A stretch of 64,000 nt of DNA from Acidithiobacillus ferrianus (GCF_010378095.1 NZ_WNJL01000034.1:130239-194238); one strand, 5' to 3'. Shown: positions 8,869 through 17,662, numbered from the stretch's first letter. A program made the numbers and translations. Notes: generated by a model from the letters alone, not told the origin.

Positions 8869-9041
8869 AATGCCCGTCCTTTATCGGTGAGCGTGGTCAC
8901 AGGCCGTCCCCGCCGCGCTTCCTGGCGCACGGGATCAAGCCCCTCCCAACCCTCGGCGTGACCGAGAAGCAGCAACAGCCGTGCCCACTGGCTGCGGCGG
9001 AGTCCCAACCGCTTGCCGATGCGCGCCTGAGAGGAAGACAT
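8838..9041 (-). CDS. Small helix-turn-helix-like protein upstream of fdhD
   Basis: A 67-residue basic protein. An AAAGGAG ribosome site sits just upstream of the ATG at 9041. A GTG two codons earlier would overlap that site, so the ATG is preferred. The sequence (SQARIGKRLGLRRSQWARLLLLLG, then ARRGRPVTTLTDKGRALCAWI) looks like the N-terminal helix pair and wing of a small winged-helix protein. The 3' end overlaps fdhD by about 31 bp, consistent with translational coupling. It may regulate the formaldehyde/formate operon, which is an inference from position only. I do not recognise a named family. Confidence 0.6.
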   Translation of the reverse strand: MSSSQARIGKRLGLRRSQWARLLLLLGHAEGWEGLDPVRQEARRGRPVTTLTDKGRALCAWIRAAAE

Positions 9042-9153
9042 GGCCACTCCTTTGGGTTACTAACCAACTGGTGGGATGCCCCCTAGGGTAGCAGCGCCCT
9101 TTTCCGCTCACAAGGGCCATCCGGCTGCGCCAGGCTTTGGGCTGCGCGCCCGC

Positions 9154-10137
9154 CTAGACACGCGTATGCGCTCCCGCAAGCTCCCAGCGCCAGGCATCCG
9201 CAACGATCCTGTCCAGATCCGCGCAAACCGGCCGCCAGCCCAGTTGCTCGCGGATCAGCCGGGAATCCGCCACCAAACGCGCCGGATCGCCGGATCGCCG
9301 CGCCTCGTCCAGCACGGGTATCGGCTTGCCCGTCACCCGCCGCGCCACGTCGATCACTTCTTGCACCGAAAAACCGTTGCCATTCCCCAGATTAAAGGCC
9401 GCGCTCCCGCACCCGGCCATCAAGTGCGCCAGGGCGAGCCAGTGGGCTTCGGCCAGATCCGTCACATGAACATAATCGCGGATACAGGTGCCATCGGGGG
9501 TATCATAATCCCGGCCAAAGACCCTGATCTGGGGCCGGCGTCCAGACGCCGCCTGCAACACCAAGGGGATCAGATGCGTTTCGGGATCGTGCCGCTCCCC
9601 CAGATCCCCCGCCGGGTCGGCGCCAGCGGCGTTAAAGTAACGCAGACTCACCGACTTTATGCCATAGGCCCGATCATAGTCGGCCAGCACCTGCTCCACC
9701 ATCCACTTGCTGCGCCCGTAAGGATTGATGGGCGCTTTGGGATGACGTTCATCGATGGGCACCTGTTGAGGCTCACCGAAAATAGCGGCGGTTGAAGAGA
9801 AAATGAACCTCCTTACCCCGAAAGCCACCATGGTATTCAGCAGATTCAGGGTATTGGAGACGTTATTCTGATAATACTTGGCCGGCTCCTGCACCGACTC
9901 ACCCACTTGGATAAAGGAGGCAAAGTGCATCACCGCATCAAAGCGATGGGTTGAAAACAGGCGATTCAGCAGCGTGGCGTCCGCGACATCGCCATGCACG
10001 AACACCCCGGAGTGCACGGCGTCCCGGTAACCACCGGAAAGATTGTCCAGCGTAACCACCGCCGCAGACCCCTGAGTCAACCGCTTGACCATATGGCTGC
10101 CGATGTAGCCGGCGCCGCCGACAACCAGAATCTCCAT
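9154..10137 (-). CDS. galE: UDP-glucose 4-epimerase
   Basis: This enzyme interconverts UDP-glucose and UDP-galactose for exopolysaccharide and LPS synthesis. The 327-residue extended short-chain dehydrogenase has the NAD motif GGAGYIGSH, the catalytic serine in FSSTAAIFGEP and the YGRSK catalytic pair. FNLGNGNGFSVQEVI, typical of GalE, follows. It stands alone, with about 110-150 bp of non-coding sequence on each side. Confidence 0.94.
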   Translation of the reverse strand: MEILVVGGAGYIGSHMVKRLTQGSAAVVTLDNLSGGYRDAVHSGVFVHGDVADATLLNRLFSTHRFDAVMHFASFIQVGESVQEPAKYYQNNVSNTLNLLNTMVAFGVRRFIFSSTAAIFGEPQQVPIDERHPKAPINPYGRSKWMVEQVLADYDRAYGIKSVSLRYFNAAGADPAGDLGERHDPETHLIPLVLQAASGRRPQIRVFGRDYDTPDGTCIRDYVHVTDLAEAHWLALAHLMAGCGSAAFNLGNGNGFSVQEVIDVARRVTGKPIPVLDEARRSGDPARLVADSRLIREQLGWRPVCADLDRIVADAWRWELAGAHTRV

Positions 10138-10289
10138 GCTTTTTGCCCCCTCTTCGGATGTCTACGCACAGGATACCCCGGCGGCCTCCTGCCCCGCAAA
10201 ATGCCGCCCGTTCCGACCCAACAAACCGTCCCGTCGGCTCGAGGGTTTTCCGCCTCGAGGGCGGCCTGCGGGATGATCGCGGCGTGGTG

Positions 10290-11567
10290 TCATGAATCCC
10301 CTCTTTTCCGGGCGGCGCGTGGATGGGACTCCCGCACCGCCAGCGCGATCCATAGACCCGAAAGGGCGACGATAGCAGCGGTCACCCAGATCGCGGGGAG
10401 GATTCCGTCACTCCACTGCGCCACCAGACCCAGCAGCAGTCCGCCAACGGCATAACCCGTGTCACGCCAGTACCGGTAGATGCCGAGTATGCGTCCCCGT
10501 TCCAGGGGCGGGGCCGTGTCGGACATGGCGGCGACCAGATTCGGGTAAAGAAGCGCCATGCCCAGACCTAGGACCAGCGCCGCCAGCACCCAGAAAACCA
10601 CACCCTCCACCAAGGCCGTGGCCACCAGGCCGGCAGCCAGCAGAAAAAAACCGCTGACGATGGGGATCTTTCGCCCGATGCGATCGGCCAGATGACCCGT
10701 CCAGAGTTGCGCCACCCCCCAGATGGCCCCGTATACGCCGGTGATCCAGCCGATGGCCACCACCCCCAGGCCATGCTGCAGGAAATAGAGCGGAAAGAGC
10801 ACCCAGACGAGCGTGTCGACCACCTTGTTCGCCACCCCGGCCTGACAAAAGGCGCGATACCGCGCATTCCGGAAAGAGACCTCGACAAAAGCGTGCATCC
10901 AGCCGGCGGTGGCCGGCGGCGCGGATACGGCGTGCTCGGCGTGCTCGGCATGGACCCAGGCCAGGGTATCACGCACCCGCACCAGCAAGAGCAGAGCGAG
11001 CAGAATCGCGCCCAGTCCGAAGAGCAGCAGGGCCCAGCGCGGACCATAGCGCACCGCCAGATAACCGGTGGCGAGACCCGCCAGCCCCATGCCCACGTAA
11101 CCCGCCGCCTCGTTGATCCCCACCGCCAGTCCCCGTTGGCGGCTGCCCGCCAGATCGATCTGGCTGGTCACCGTCATCGTCCAGGTGAAGGCTTGATGGA
11201 TGCCGAGAAAAACATTGGCGGCGATAATCCACCACCAGTCGGGCGCGAAGAAAATCAGCAGGGGAATGGGAATCCCGGCGATCCAGCCCAGCAGCAGGAC
11301 GCGCTTGCGTCCGACCCGGTCGGACAGGGCACCCGCCACCAGATTGAGCGCCCCCTTGACCAGACCAAAGGAAATCACGAAGCTCGCCAGAAAGAGGAAG
11401 GCCCCCTTGGTCACGCCGAAATCGTGGGCCAGGGAGGGCAGCACCGTGCGTTCCATGCCGATGATCAGACCCACAAAAAACACCTGCACGGTCTGCAGCA
11501 GAAACTGGCCACGGTTGCGGACGATCCCCCGCGGATAGGCCGTGGCCGATGCCCGCGCTGAATTCAT
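10290..11567 (-). CDS. MFS transporter of the sulfur dioxygenase operon
   Basis: A roughly 425-residue major facilitator with about 12 membrane segments. DRVGRKRVLLLGW follows TM2 and DRIGRKIPIV lies in the second half. The ATG at 11567 overlaps the stop of the ArsR gene as ATGA, so the longer open frame beginning at 11726 is not used. It is the third gene after a metallo-beta-lactamase-fold sulfur dioxygenase and an ArsR regulator. That suggests export or uptake of a sulfur compound or another substrate of this stress response. The substrate itself is not visible in the sequence. Confidence 0.85.
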   Translation of the reverse strand: MNSARASATAYPRGIVRNRGQFLLQTVQVFFVGLIIGMERTVLPSLAHDFGVTKGAFLFLASFVISFGLVKGALNLVAGALSDRVGRKRVLLLGWIAGIPIPLLIFFAPDWWWIIAANVFLGIHQAFTWTMTVTSQIDLAGSRQRGLAVGINEAAGYVGMGLAGLATGYLAVRYGPRWALLLFGLGAILLALLLLVRVRDTLAWVHAEHAEHAVSAPPATAGWMHAFVEVSFRNARYRAFCQAGVANKVVDTLVWVLFPLYFLQHGLGVVAIGWITGVYGAIWGVAQLWTGHLADRIGRKIPIVSGFFLLAAGLVATALVEGVVFWVLAALVLGLGMALLYPNLVAAMSDTAPPLERGRILGIYRYWRDTGYAVGGLLLGLVAQWSDGILPAIWVTAAIVALSGLWIALAVRESHPRAARKRGDS

Positions 11568-11920
11568 GACGACGTCTTGCGCAGTGGTACGACTTCCGCC
11601 AGTTGCCGACGACAGGCGCTGGCGAGATCCATCTGCGCGAGGATCAGTTGCCGGACGATCTCGCAGGTCTCCAACACCTGTGGGCTGGTGAGACGGTAGT
11701 GGCAGAACGTGCCGCACTTGTCGCAATGCACCAAACCACGCGCCTTGAGCACGCTGAGGTGTTGCGAGACATTGGCCTTGGACAGCCCGGTCAACTCGGC
11801 CAATTCCCCCGCGGTATGCTGTCGTTCGCCCAGGTGGTGGATTATCTCCAGACGCTTGGGGTGTGCCAGCGCCGCGAACACCTCCGCGAAAAAGGCGAAA
11901 CGCACCGGATCACCACTCAT
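11564..11920 (-). CDS. ArsR-family transcriptional regulator, cysteine-rich
   Basis: A 118-residue winged-helix repressor-type protein (AALAHPKRLEIIHHL; recognition helix SKANVSQHLSVLKARGL). The ATG at 11920 overlaps the stop of the sulfur dioxygenase gene as ATGA, which fixes the start. It carries five cysteines, including a C-x2-C-x3-C cluster directly after the recognition helix (C66, C69, C73) plus C86 and C103. Such thiols could bind metal or react with sulfane sulfur. The neighbours favour a persulfide or sulfide cue, by analogy with BigR/SqrR-type ArsR proteins, but the cysteine positions differ from that family. It probably regulates its own operon. Confidence 0.88.
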   Translation of the reverse strand: MSGDPVRFAFFAEVFAALAHPKRLEIIHHLGERQHTAGELAELTGLSKANVSQHLSVLKARGLVHCDKCGTFCHYRLTSPQVLETCEIVRQLILAQMDLASACRRQLAEVVPLRKTSS

Positions 11921-12654
11921 GCCGCCGATCCCAGATTGGTGGCGACGATGCGCGCCATCTCCGCGGGCCGTGCCGGAATATCCGCCACCAGGGTGGCGAT
12001 GAAGGTGTCCCGGTCCATATGGAGATAGGGATTCCAACGCTTCTCAAAGCCCAGGGTGGATGAGGGTTTGCCGGACAGACCCGCGCCACAGACGCTGCCC
12101 GCGGCATGACCGGGAAAAATTTCCAGATCGTCCGGCAGAACCAGCAGCTTCTGATGAATGCTGTCGAAGAGGCGCCCGGCCATTTCCTCCGGGGAGCCGC
12201 CCAGATCCGGACGGCCGACGCCGCTGACAAAGAGGGTGTCCCCGGTCAATACGAACCATGGATCCTGGCTGCGCCGCAGGTCGCTGACCAGCAGGCAGAC
12301 GCTGTCCAGGGTATGCCCGGGGGTGTGCAGGATTTTCGTCACCACATTGCCGGTTTCCAGCACTTCACCGTCCGCCAGTCCGCGCAAGGGGAAACGAACT
12401 TTGTCGACGTCACTTTCGTGCATGGCGTAGGGCGCGCCGGCCAACTCCGCCAGCCGCCGGCCACCGGAAAGGTGATCGGCATGGATATGGGTGTCGATCA
12501 CAAAACGGATGCGCACCGCAGCCTTTTGCGCTTCCTCGAGAAACCACGGCGCATCGCCGGCCACCACGTCCACCGCCACCGCCGAACCCTGGCTGCCGCA
12601 TCCGTAGAAGTAGGACAAGGTTCCATCGCCGTGACTGCGTTGCTTGAAAAACAT
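11917..12654 (-). CDS. ETHE1-like persulfide/sulfur dioxygenase (metallo-beta-lactamase fold)
   Basis: A 245-residue metallo-beta-lactamase-fold enzyme of the glyoxalase II/ETHE1 group. These non-haem iron proteins oxidise glutathione persulfide to sulfite. The metal motif THIHADHLSGG, the second histidine in TPGHTLDSVC, the aspartate in TGDTLFVSGVGRPDL and the final histidine in IFPGHAAG are all present. The SGVGRPDLGG segment is typical of ETHE1-type enzymes rather than hydrolases. It leads an operon with ArsR and an MFS gene. A GAGGTG ribosome site precedes the ATG. In a sulfur oxidiser this would serve elemental sulfur or persulfide oxidation. Confidence 0.85.
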   Translation of the reverse strand: MFFKQRSHGDGTLSYFYGCGSQGSAVAVDVVAGDAPWFLEEAQKAAVRIRFVIDTHIHADHLSGGRRLAELAGAPYAMHESDVDKVRFPLRGLADGEVLETGNVVTKILHTPGHTLDSVCLLVSDLRRSQDPWFVLTGDTLFVSGVGRPDLGGSPEEMAGRLFDSIHQKLLVLPDDLEIFPGHAAGSVCGAGLSGKPSSTLGFEKRWNPYLHMDRDTFIATLVADIPARPAEMARIVATNLGSAA

Positions 12655-12674
12655 GGATCACCTCGAAAGTTTAT

Positions 12675-12704
12675 TAGTTAATATAACATGCAACTATTAA
12701 ACTA
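12675..12704. promoter_or_regulatory. AT-rich imperfect palindrome, candidate ArsR operator
   Basis: An interrupted inverted repeat (left arm TAGTTAATA, right arm TATTAAACTA with one extra A) stands 20-50 bp upstream of the sulfur dioxygenase start codon, within otherwise GC-rich sequence. Position and symmetry suit an operator for the ArsR protein encoded in the operon. The assignment is inferred. Confidence 0.45.
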
Positions 12705-12801
12705 GAAGGGTCCCGGCCCTTTGTCAACGTCCTCGGCTCCCCGGTGAGCGCCCCGGGACGCGCCATCCCCGCCGCGGCCGGAAACCGGCGCGCCTTGATC
12801 C

Positions 12802-13452
12802 TCAAGAACCGTCGTCCCGCTCTCCCGCAACGACTACCAGGCCGCCCCAGGGCAGCGCGTGCGGCAAAAGCCGCTCCAGGGTTCGCGCCACGCGACCCCC
12901 GCCCGGAAGGAATATGGTGGAACGCACCGTCAACCGACGTACCGCCAGACCGGAGAATACATGGAGCAGATCGGCGGGACGATGCCATCGCGCCCCATGG
13001 TAGGCCCCACGCCCGCCGCTCCGACCCTTTTGCGCATAGAGCAGGCTGGTCCGGTTGAGCCAGCCGATGGCAAAACGCCGGCGCGCCACCCGCACGATCT
13101 CGGTCACGGCTTGCCGCTCATCCTCCACGAAACACAGCGCCGCGACCGAGATCACCCGGTCAAAGCTGTGGTCGGGAAAGGGCAGGGCGCGGGCATCCCC
13201 GGCGACCCAGCGCACTGCGGGAGGGCTGTGGGCCCGGGCAAAGGCGAGCCAGTCCAGATTCGGATCGAGGCCGGTGGCGAGGAGGCCCTCTTCGGCAAAG
13301 TGTCGGGTGAACCAACCGGTACCACAGCCCACATCCAGGAGCGTATCGCCCGGCCGCCCTTGCAAGAGTCTGGAGAGAAGGCGGAACTCCGTCGTGCCGA
13401 TCCAGGCCCCGCAGGCGGTGTCATACCAAGCGTCATAGGCAGCGGCTTCCAC
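12802..13452 (-). CDS. Class I SAM-dependent methyltransferase
   Basis: A roughly 216-residue UbiE/type-11 methyltransferase. Motif I is TLLDVGCGTGWFTRHFAEEG, the acidic residue after strand 2 lies in TGLDPN, and the later motifs are GDARALPFPDHSFDRVIS and VTEIVRVARRRF. Similarity begins at about AAAYDAWYDT, so the GTG at 13452 (or a CTG at 13458) is taken as start. The open frame extends to 13755, but its extra residues look non-coding. The methyl acceptor is unknown. It stands alone between the sulfur dioxygenase operon and hcp. Confidence 0.82.
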   Translation of the reverse strand: MEAAAYDAWYDTACGAWIGTTEFRLLSRLLQGRPGDTLLDVGCGTGWFTRHFAEEGLLATGLDPNLDWLAFARAHSPPAVRWVAGDARALPFPDHSFDRVISVAALCFVEDERQAVTEIVRVARRRFAIGWLNRTSLLYAQKGRSGGRGAYHGARWHRPADLLHVFSGLAVRRLTVRSTIFLPGGGRVARTLERLLPHALPWGGLVVVAGERDDGS

Positions 13453-13736
13453 CGTCAGGACGCCAGGCCGCGTCCGGCATGGGACAAGGCACCTGCCGTC
13501 CCGTCGATTCGCGCCGCGCCGTTCCCCGGACCCCCGCGCATGGCCGACCCCATCAAGAGGGTCGCGCGGCAGGATGATGCGCCAGGCATGACGGTGATTG
13601 CATCGGGAAGCATCGGTGATCCTCCGCGTTGGGAAGCCTTCCTCGCCATTTTTAACCAGGGCCAAAGTGATACAGGCCGCCCGGAATGTCAACGGTGAGG
13701 CCCCGAGTCTGGTGACCGCCCGACATTCCACAGACC

Positions 13737-13760
13737 GTTCCTTGACCGGAATCAAGGAAC
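13737..13760. promoter_or_regulatory. FNR/CRP-family palindrome upstream of hcp
   Basis: A perfect 9-bp inverted repeat, GTTCCTTGA and TCAAGGAAC, with a 6-bp centre. It contains TTGAC-N4-ATCAA (13742-13755), the half-sites bound by FNR, DNR and HcpR-type regulators. It lies 60-80 bp ahead of the hcp start. Hcp genes in many bacteria are controlled by such NO or oxygen sensors, so this is a likely activator site. Confidence 0.7.
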
Positions 13761-13819
13761 AAAATAGATGAGACTATCAATATCTTCTTCACCCACACTC
13801 GGGAAACCAGGAGGATGCC

Positions 13820-15478
13820 ATGTTTTGTTACCAGTGCGAACAAACGAACAAGCTCGCGGGATTGGCCGGTTGCACAGTAGCGCCGGGCACCTGTGGCAAG
13901 GACGAAACCACGGCCGATCTGCAGGATCTGTTGATTCACCAGGCCAAGGGAATCGCCCAATACGCCCACCGCGCCCGGGCGTTGGGTGTGGTGGACAAGG
14001 ATCTGGACGCCTTCCTTCTCTACGCCTTGTTTACCACGCTGACCAACGTCAATTTCCATATCCCCCGTTTTCAACAACTGATCCAGGAAGCCGCGAAACG
14101 CCGCGATGCCATCCGGGATCGTTATATCGAGGCAGCCACCGCGCGTGGAATCCCGCCCGAGACCCTGTTCGGGCCAGCGGATTTTCAACCGGCGGAAGGC
14201 CTGGAACAACTCTTGGCGCAAGCGCTCCACGTTTCCGTGCGGGCCGGAGAAGCGTCGGTGGGCGCCGATGTGGTGGGCTTACGCGCCCTGATCCTGTACG
14301 GGATGAAAGGCGTGGCGGCCTACGCCCATCATGCCCGGGTGCTGGGTTATCAGGACGACGAGGTTGATGCAGGGGTTGAGGCGATGCTGGATTATCTGGC
14401 CCAAGACCCTACCGATATCGAGGATCTGCTGGAGCATGCCTTGGGTGTGGGCCATTTGAATTTGCGCGTCATGGAACTCTTGGATGCCGCCAACACCGGC
14501 AGCTTCGGCGCCCAGGAAATCAGCAGCGTGCGCATCACCCCGGTCAAAGGTAAGGCCATTTTGGTGAGTGGCCACGATCTGCACGATCTGCAACTGATTC
14601 TGGAACAAACCCAGGATCAGGGAATCCACATTTACACCCACGGCGAGATGCTGCCCGCTCATGCCTATCCTGAACTCAAACGCTATCCCCATCTGACGGG
14701 CCATTGGGGTGGAGCTTGGCAGGACCAGCAGCGGGAGTTTGCCGATTTCCCGGGACCGATCGTGGTCACCTCCAACTGCATCATCGAGCCAGGGCGCTCT
14801 TACAAAAATCGCCTCTTCACCACCGGGCCGGTGGGCTGGCCCGGAGTGCGTCATCTGGAGCACGGCAACTTTGCGCCGGTTATCCAGGCGGCCAAAGCCA
14901 TGCCAGGCTTTACGGCGGATGCCGATACGGAGAAACGCCTCACCATCGGCTTTGGACGCCATACGCTACTCGGCGTGGCCGACAAGGTGGTGGACGCCGT
15001 GAAAAACGGGGACATCAGCCACTTTTTTCTGGTGGGCGGCTGCGACGGCGCCGCATCGACCCGGCACTACTTTACCGACGTGGCCGCGCGAGCCCCCCGG
15101 GATTCGGTGGTGATGACCCTGGGCTGCGGTAAATTCCGTTTCAACAAGGAGGAGTTCGGCGACATCGGCGGCATTCCCCGCCTGTTGGACATGGGCCAAT
15201 GCAATGACGCCCACTCCGCCATCCAGGTGGCTTCGGCGCTGGCCTCGGCTTTTCAGTGCGGGGTCAACGATCTGCCTTTGTCCTACATGGTGTCCTGGTT
15301 CGAGCAAAAGGCGACCGCGGTCCTTCTGTCCCTCCTCGCCCTGGGCATCAAGGGGATTTATTGGGGGCCGACATGGCCCGGCTACATGACGCCTCATCTG
15401 GTGCAGGAATTTCAGTCGCGTTTCGAGCTGAAACTCATCAGCGACGCCCAGAGCGATCTTCGGGCTGAGTTGGCATAA
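13820..15478 (+). CDS. hcp: Hydroxylamine reductase / hybrid-cluster protein
   Basis: Hcp reduces hydroxylamine in vitro and acts as an NO reductase and S-nitrosylase in cells. The 552-residue protein starts with the cysteines C3, C6, C18 and C25, spaced CX2CX11CX6C. This is the class II pattern, which binds a 2Fe-2S cluster in E. coli. Hybrid-cluster ligand regions are visible ([59 protein letters not shown]). A GGAGG ribosome site precedes the ATG. It is followed after 47 bp by its probable reductase. Confidence 0.96.
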   Translation: MFCYQCEQTNKLAGLAGCTVAPGTCGKDETTADLQDLLIHQAKGIAQYAHRARALGVVDKDLDAFLLYALFTTLTNVNFHIPRFQQLIQEAAKRRDAIRDRYIEAATARGIPPETLFGPADFQPAEGLEQLLAQALHVSVRAGEASVGADVVGLRALILYGMKGVAAYAHHARVLGYQDDEVDAGVEAMLDYLAQDPTDIEDLLEHALGVGHLNLRVMELLDAANTGSFGAQEISSVRITPVKGKAILVSGHDLHDLQLILEQTQDQGIHIYTHGEMLPAHAYPELKRYPHLTGHWGGAWQDQQREFADFPGPIVVTSNCIIEPGRSYKNRLFTTGPVGWPGVRHLEHGNFAPVIQAAKAMPGFTADADTEKRLTIGFGRHTLLGVADKVVDAVKNGDISHFFLVGGCDGAASTRHYFTDVAARAPRDSVVMTLGCGKFRFNKEEFGDIGGIPRLLDMGQCNDAHSAIQVASALASAFQCGVNDLPLSYMVSWFEQKATAVLLSLLALGIKGIYWGPTWPGYMTPHLVQEFQSRFELKLISDAQSDLRAELA

Positions 15479-15490
15479 ACAGAGTACGTC

Positions 15491-15515
15491 GCCTGCCCCT
15501 CCAAGGAGGGCAGGC
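15491..15515 (+). promoter_or_regulatory. Intergenic hairpin between hcp and hcr
   Basis: GCCTGCCCCTCC and GGAGGGCAGGC can pair over 11 bp with one bulged C and a two-base AA turn. It ends only a few bases before the hcr ribosome site and itself contains a GGAGG. There is no following U-run, so it is more likely a processing or translation-tuning element than a terminator. Confidence 0.5.
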
Positions 15516-15525
15516 AAGGAGAGGA

Positions 15526-16560
15526 ATGCGCATGGCGAATCATGAGATCACTGCCCATACCCGCGACGGGCAGGCGCTGTCTTTTGTCTGTGGTGAAGAT
15601 GAGAACCTGCTCGGCGCGGCGGAGCGCCAAAACATTTTCTTGCCGTCACAGTGCCGCAAGGGAAGCTGCGGGGCCTGTGTGGCTAAGGTCCGCATGGGAA
15701 CCTATGAAATCGGAGCGGTACATTCCGAGTTACTCCATCCGCGGGAGCGCGCCGAAGGGCATGTGCTCCTCTGCCGTACCACACCGCATTCATCGCTGGC
15801 CCTGGATTTACCCTATGACCATGCCTTTGTGCGCCGCCAGCGCGTACCAGAACGGTGGGCGGAAATCCTTTCGCTGAAAACGGTGGCTCCGGGCACCCGT
15901 CATTTGCTGCTGGCTCTGGATGAGGATGACCTATACGGACGGGCGGCAGATTTCGAACCGGGTCAGTATATGGAAATCGGGGTGCCCGGAACGACGGATC
16001 GCCGCGCCTATTCCCTGGCGAATGTCACCAACTGGGAGGGTCACCTAGAATTTGTCATCCAGCAGCGCCCTGCGGGGCTGTTTTCCCGTTATCTGGAATC
16101 CGCCAAAGTGGGCGATCGCCTGTCGGTGAAGGGACCTTTGGGTGTTTTCACGCTGCAGGAGCACGGCCTGCACCCGCGTTGGTTCATCGGTGGCGGCACG
16201 GGGGTAGTGCCTTTGCTGTCCATGCTGCGGCGTATGGCCGAGTGGGGCGAAAGCCATCCCGCGCATCTATATTTCGGGGCGCATGACGCGGAGTCCCTGT
16301 TTTTTACTTCCGTTCTCCGGGAATTACAGGGAGAATTGCCCCAACTCCAGGTGAAATATTGCGTTTCCACCGTGGAGACGCGCGGGGAACATCAGGGCAA
16401 CATCCTCGATACCTTGGCGGCGGACCTCAAATCGGCAGGAACCTCTCCCGACCTTTACCTCTGCGGGTCACCGCGTTTGGTCCAGGGGGCGAGGGCGTGC
16501 GCGCTGACCCATGGAGTGGCGCCGGAGCGGATTTACGCCGAGCGTTTCACCTCCGCCTGA
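15526..16560 (+). CDS. hcr: Hcp reductase: 2Fe-2S ferredoxin/FAD/NAD oxidoreductase
   Basis: This protein supplies electrons from NADH to Hcp. The 344-residue protein has an N-terminal plant-type ferredoxin domain (cysteines in CRKGSCGACVAK and the later LLCRT). An FAD-binding domain (RRAYSLANV) and an NAD-binding domain (FIGGGTGVVPLLSML) follow. E. coli Hcr has its ferredoxin at the C-terminus, whereas here the order is that of benzoate- or methane-monooxygenase reductases. The gene symbol rests on adjacency to hcp. ATGs at 15526 and 15532 are both possible starts behind the AAGGAGAGG stretch. Confidence 0.85.
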   Translation: MRMANHEITAHTRDGQALSFVCGEDENLLGAAERQNIFLPSQCRKGSCGACVAKVRMGTYEIGAVHSELLHPRERAEGHVLLCRTTPHSSLALDLPYDHAFVRRQRVPERWAEILSLKTVAPGTRHLLLALDEDDLYGRAADFEPGQYMEIGVPGTTDRRAYSLANVTNWEGHLEFVIQQRPAGLFSRYLESAKVGDRLSVKGPLGVFTLQEHGLHPRWFIGGGTGVVPLLSMLRRMAEWGESHPAHLYFGAHDAESLFFTSVLRELQGELPQLQVKYCVSTVETRGEHQGNILDTLAADLKSAGTSPDLYLCGSPRLVQGARACALTHGVAPERIYAERFTSA

Positions 16561-16966
16561 TTTTTTATGGCTATGTGCAAAAACCGGTTGGAAACCAGTG
16601 GCTTTTGAGGTCAACGCACCTGCTGCCGCAAAGGTGACGAAGGTTGGATTCGGGAGACGAAGGCAACCGTTTCCGGAAGGCCTCTTGGCTGGAATGGAAT
16701 GCATGTTCGGTTTGCGGAATCATGGCCCTACCGCCGCTCCGGCCAGAAGCTGTCGGTCGAGGTTGCCCGTTGGGGGGCTGAAACAGACTGGTTGCGGTCA
16801 TTCGTTGGCGGTGATCAACGGAAATCATGTGCATGCTTCCTCTCTATCGTCGGCTATGCGGTACCTCGCAGTCACACAACAAGACCATTCTACGTGCTTT
16901 CCTTCATAAGCTCTGGCAGAGAATGGACTAGAGTAGAAGTATAGTGCTACAGACTCAGAGGTTTCC
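16561..16966. other. Gene-free border of the accessory island
   Basis: This 406-bp stretch holds no convincing gene. It marks the change from GC-rich core to AT-richer sequence. At 16791-16804 it carries, on the minus strand, a copy of a short motif (CGAATGACCGCAAC) that recurs in the two intergenic stretches near 21.8 and 22.75 kb. No copy of the tRNA-Arg 3' end was found here by eye. Confidence 0.5.
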
Positions 16967-17659
16967 TCAGGGATTTCCTTGCGTTGTAATTGGTATATTC
17001 AAGCGATGGGTGCCTATTGGCGGGATAGGAAGATCACCCGTAAGACGATCAAGGGCATCTTTGAGGTTGTGTATTTGAACGTCAAGGTCGCGGGCCGCAT
17101 TGGCATAATCTGCGGCGCTTATCTTATCTTTTTTGCGCATTTTATTTAACTTCCTTTTTCCGGAGTTAGCTCTTATAATGTTTTTCTCAAGCACCACTAT
17201 CATCAGTAAGAGACCTTTTCGGTACGCAATTAACTCTTTGTTGTTAAGCTGCAAGATCTCGATAGTAAACCTACCGTAATCGCTTCCACTGACAACAACT
17301 CCATTAGAACCATCAAAAAACATATGGTCTGCCATTCTAAAATCACAAGGATTTACCACGTACATCCCTGCTATTTCATCATCTGGCCAATAGTTGTTTT
17401 TATGGCAATTACAACTACCGCAGCAGTAATATAAATTAGTATATTCGTATTTTAGTCCCGCGAATTCGGATCTGCTAGAAGGTCTATAATGATCCACTCC
17501 GAAGTTTAAATTAGGAGCGCTTGAATCTGGTTGTCTACAATAAACACATTTTCTAGAAAACTCTACCCTGAGGAATTTCTTGTACGTTTTGTAATTTTTA
17601 AATCGACGAGGTCTTTGCGTTCTGCCATGTCTTTCAATTGGATATTTAAACGGATTCAT
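16967..17659 (-). CDS. HNH endonuclease of a three-gene putative defence operon
   Basis: A 230-residue protein with a clear HNH nuclease fold. CVYC (C38, C41) and CGSC (C80, C83) form the zinc knuckles, D56-H57 in FGVDHYRPSS is the catalytic pair, and N75 and H86 supply the remaining signature residues. The rest is helical without a recognised domain. It starts 3 bp after the stop of the 172-residue gene, so it is the last gene of a tight operon behind a TIGR04255-type protein. Codon use is AT-rich compared with the core. Role as an antiphage nuclease is inferred from context. Confidence 0.85.
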   Translation of the reverse strand: MNPFKYPIERHGRTQRPRRFKNYKTYKKFLRVEFSRKCVYCRQPDSSAPNLNFGVDHYRPSSRSEFAGLKYEYTNLYYCCGSCNCHKNNYWPDDEIAGMYVVNPCDFRMADHMFFDGSNGVVVSGSDYGRFTIEILQLNNKELIAYRKGLLLMIVVLEKNIIRANSGKRKLNKMRKKDKISAADYANAARDLDVQIHNLKDALDRLTGDLPIPPIGTHRLNIPITTQGNP

Positions 17660-17662
17660 GCC

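Noticed and set aside
6910..8961. A very long plus-strand open frame (683 codons) opposite frmA and fdhD
   Set aside because: It is antisense to two certain genes in GC-rich sequence. Its composition (runs of Ala, Gly, His, Arg) is typical of a shadow frame, and no domain is visible.
13455..13649. Small frame with a GGAGG site upstream of the methyltransferase
   Set aside because: The deduced peptide is rich in Gly, Ala and Arg without pattern. It could be a leader peptide but nothing supports it.
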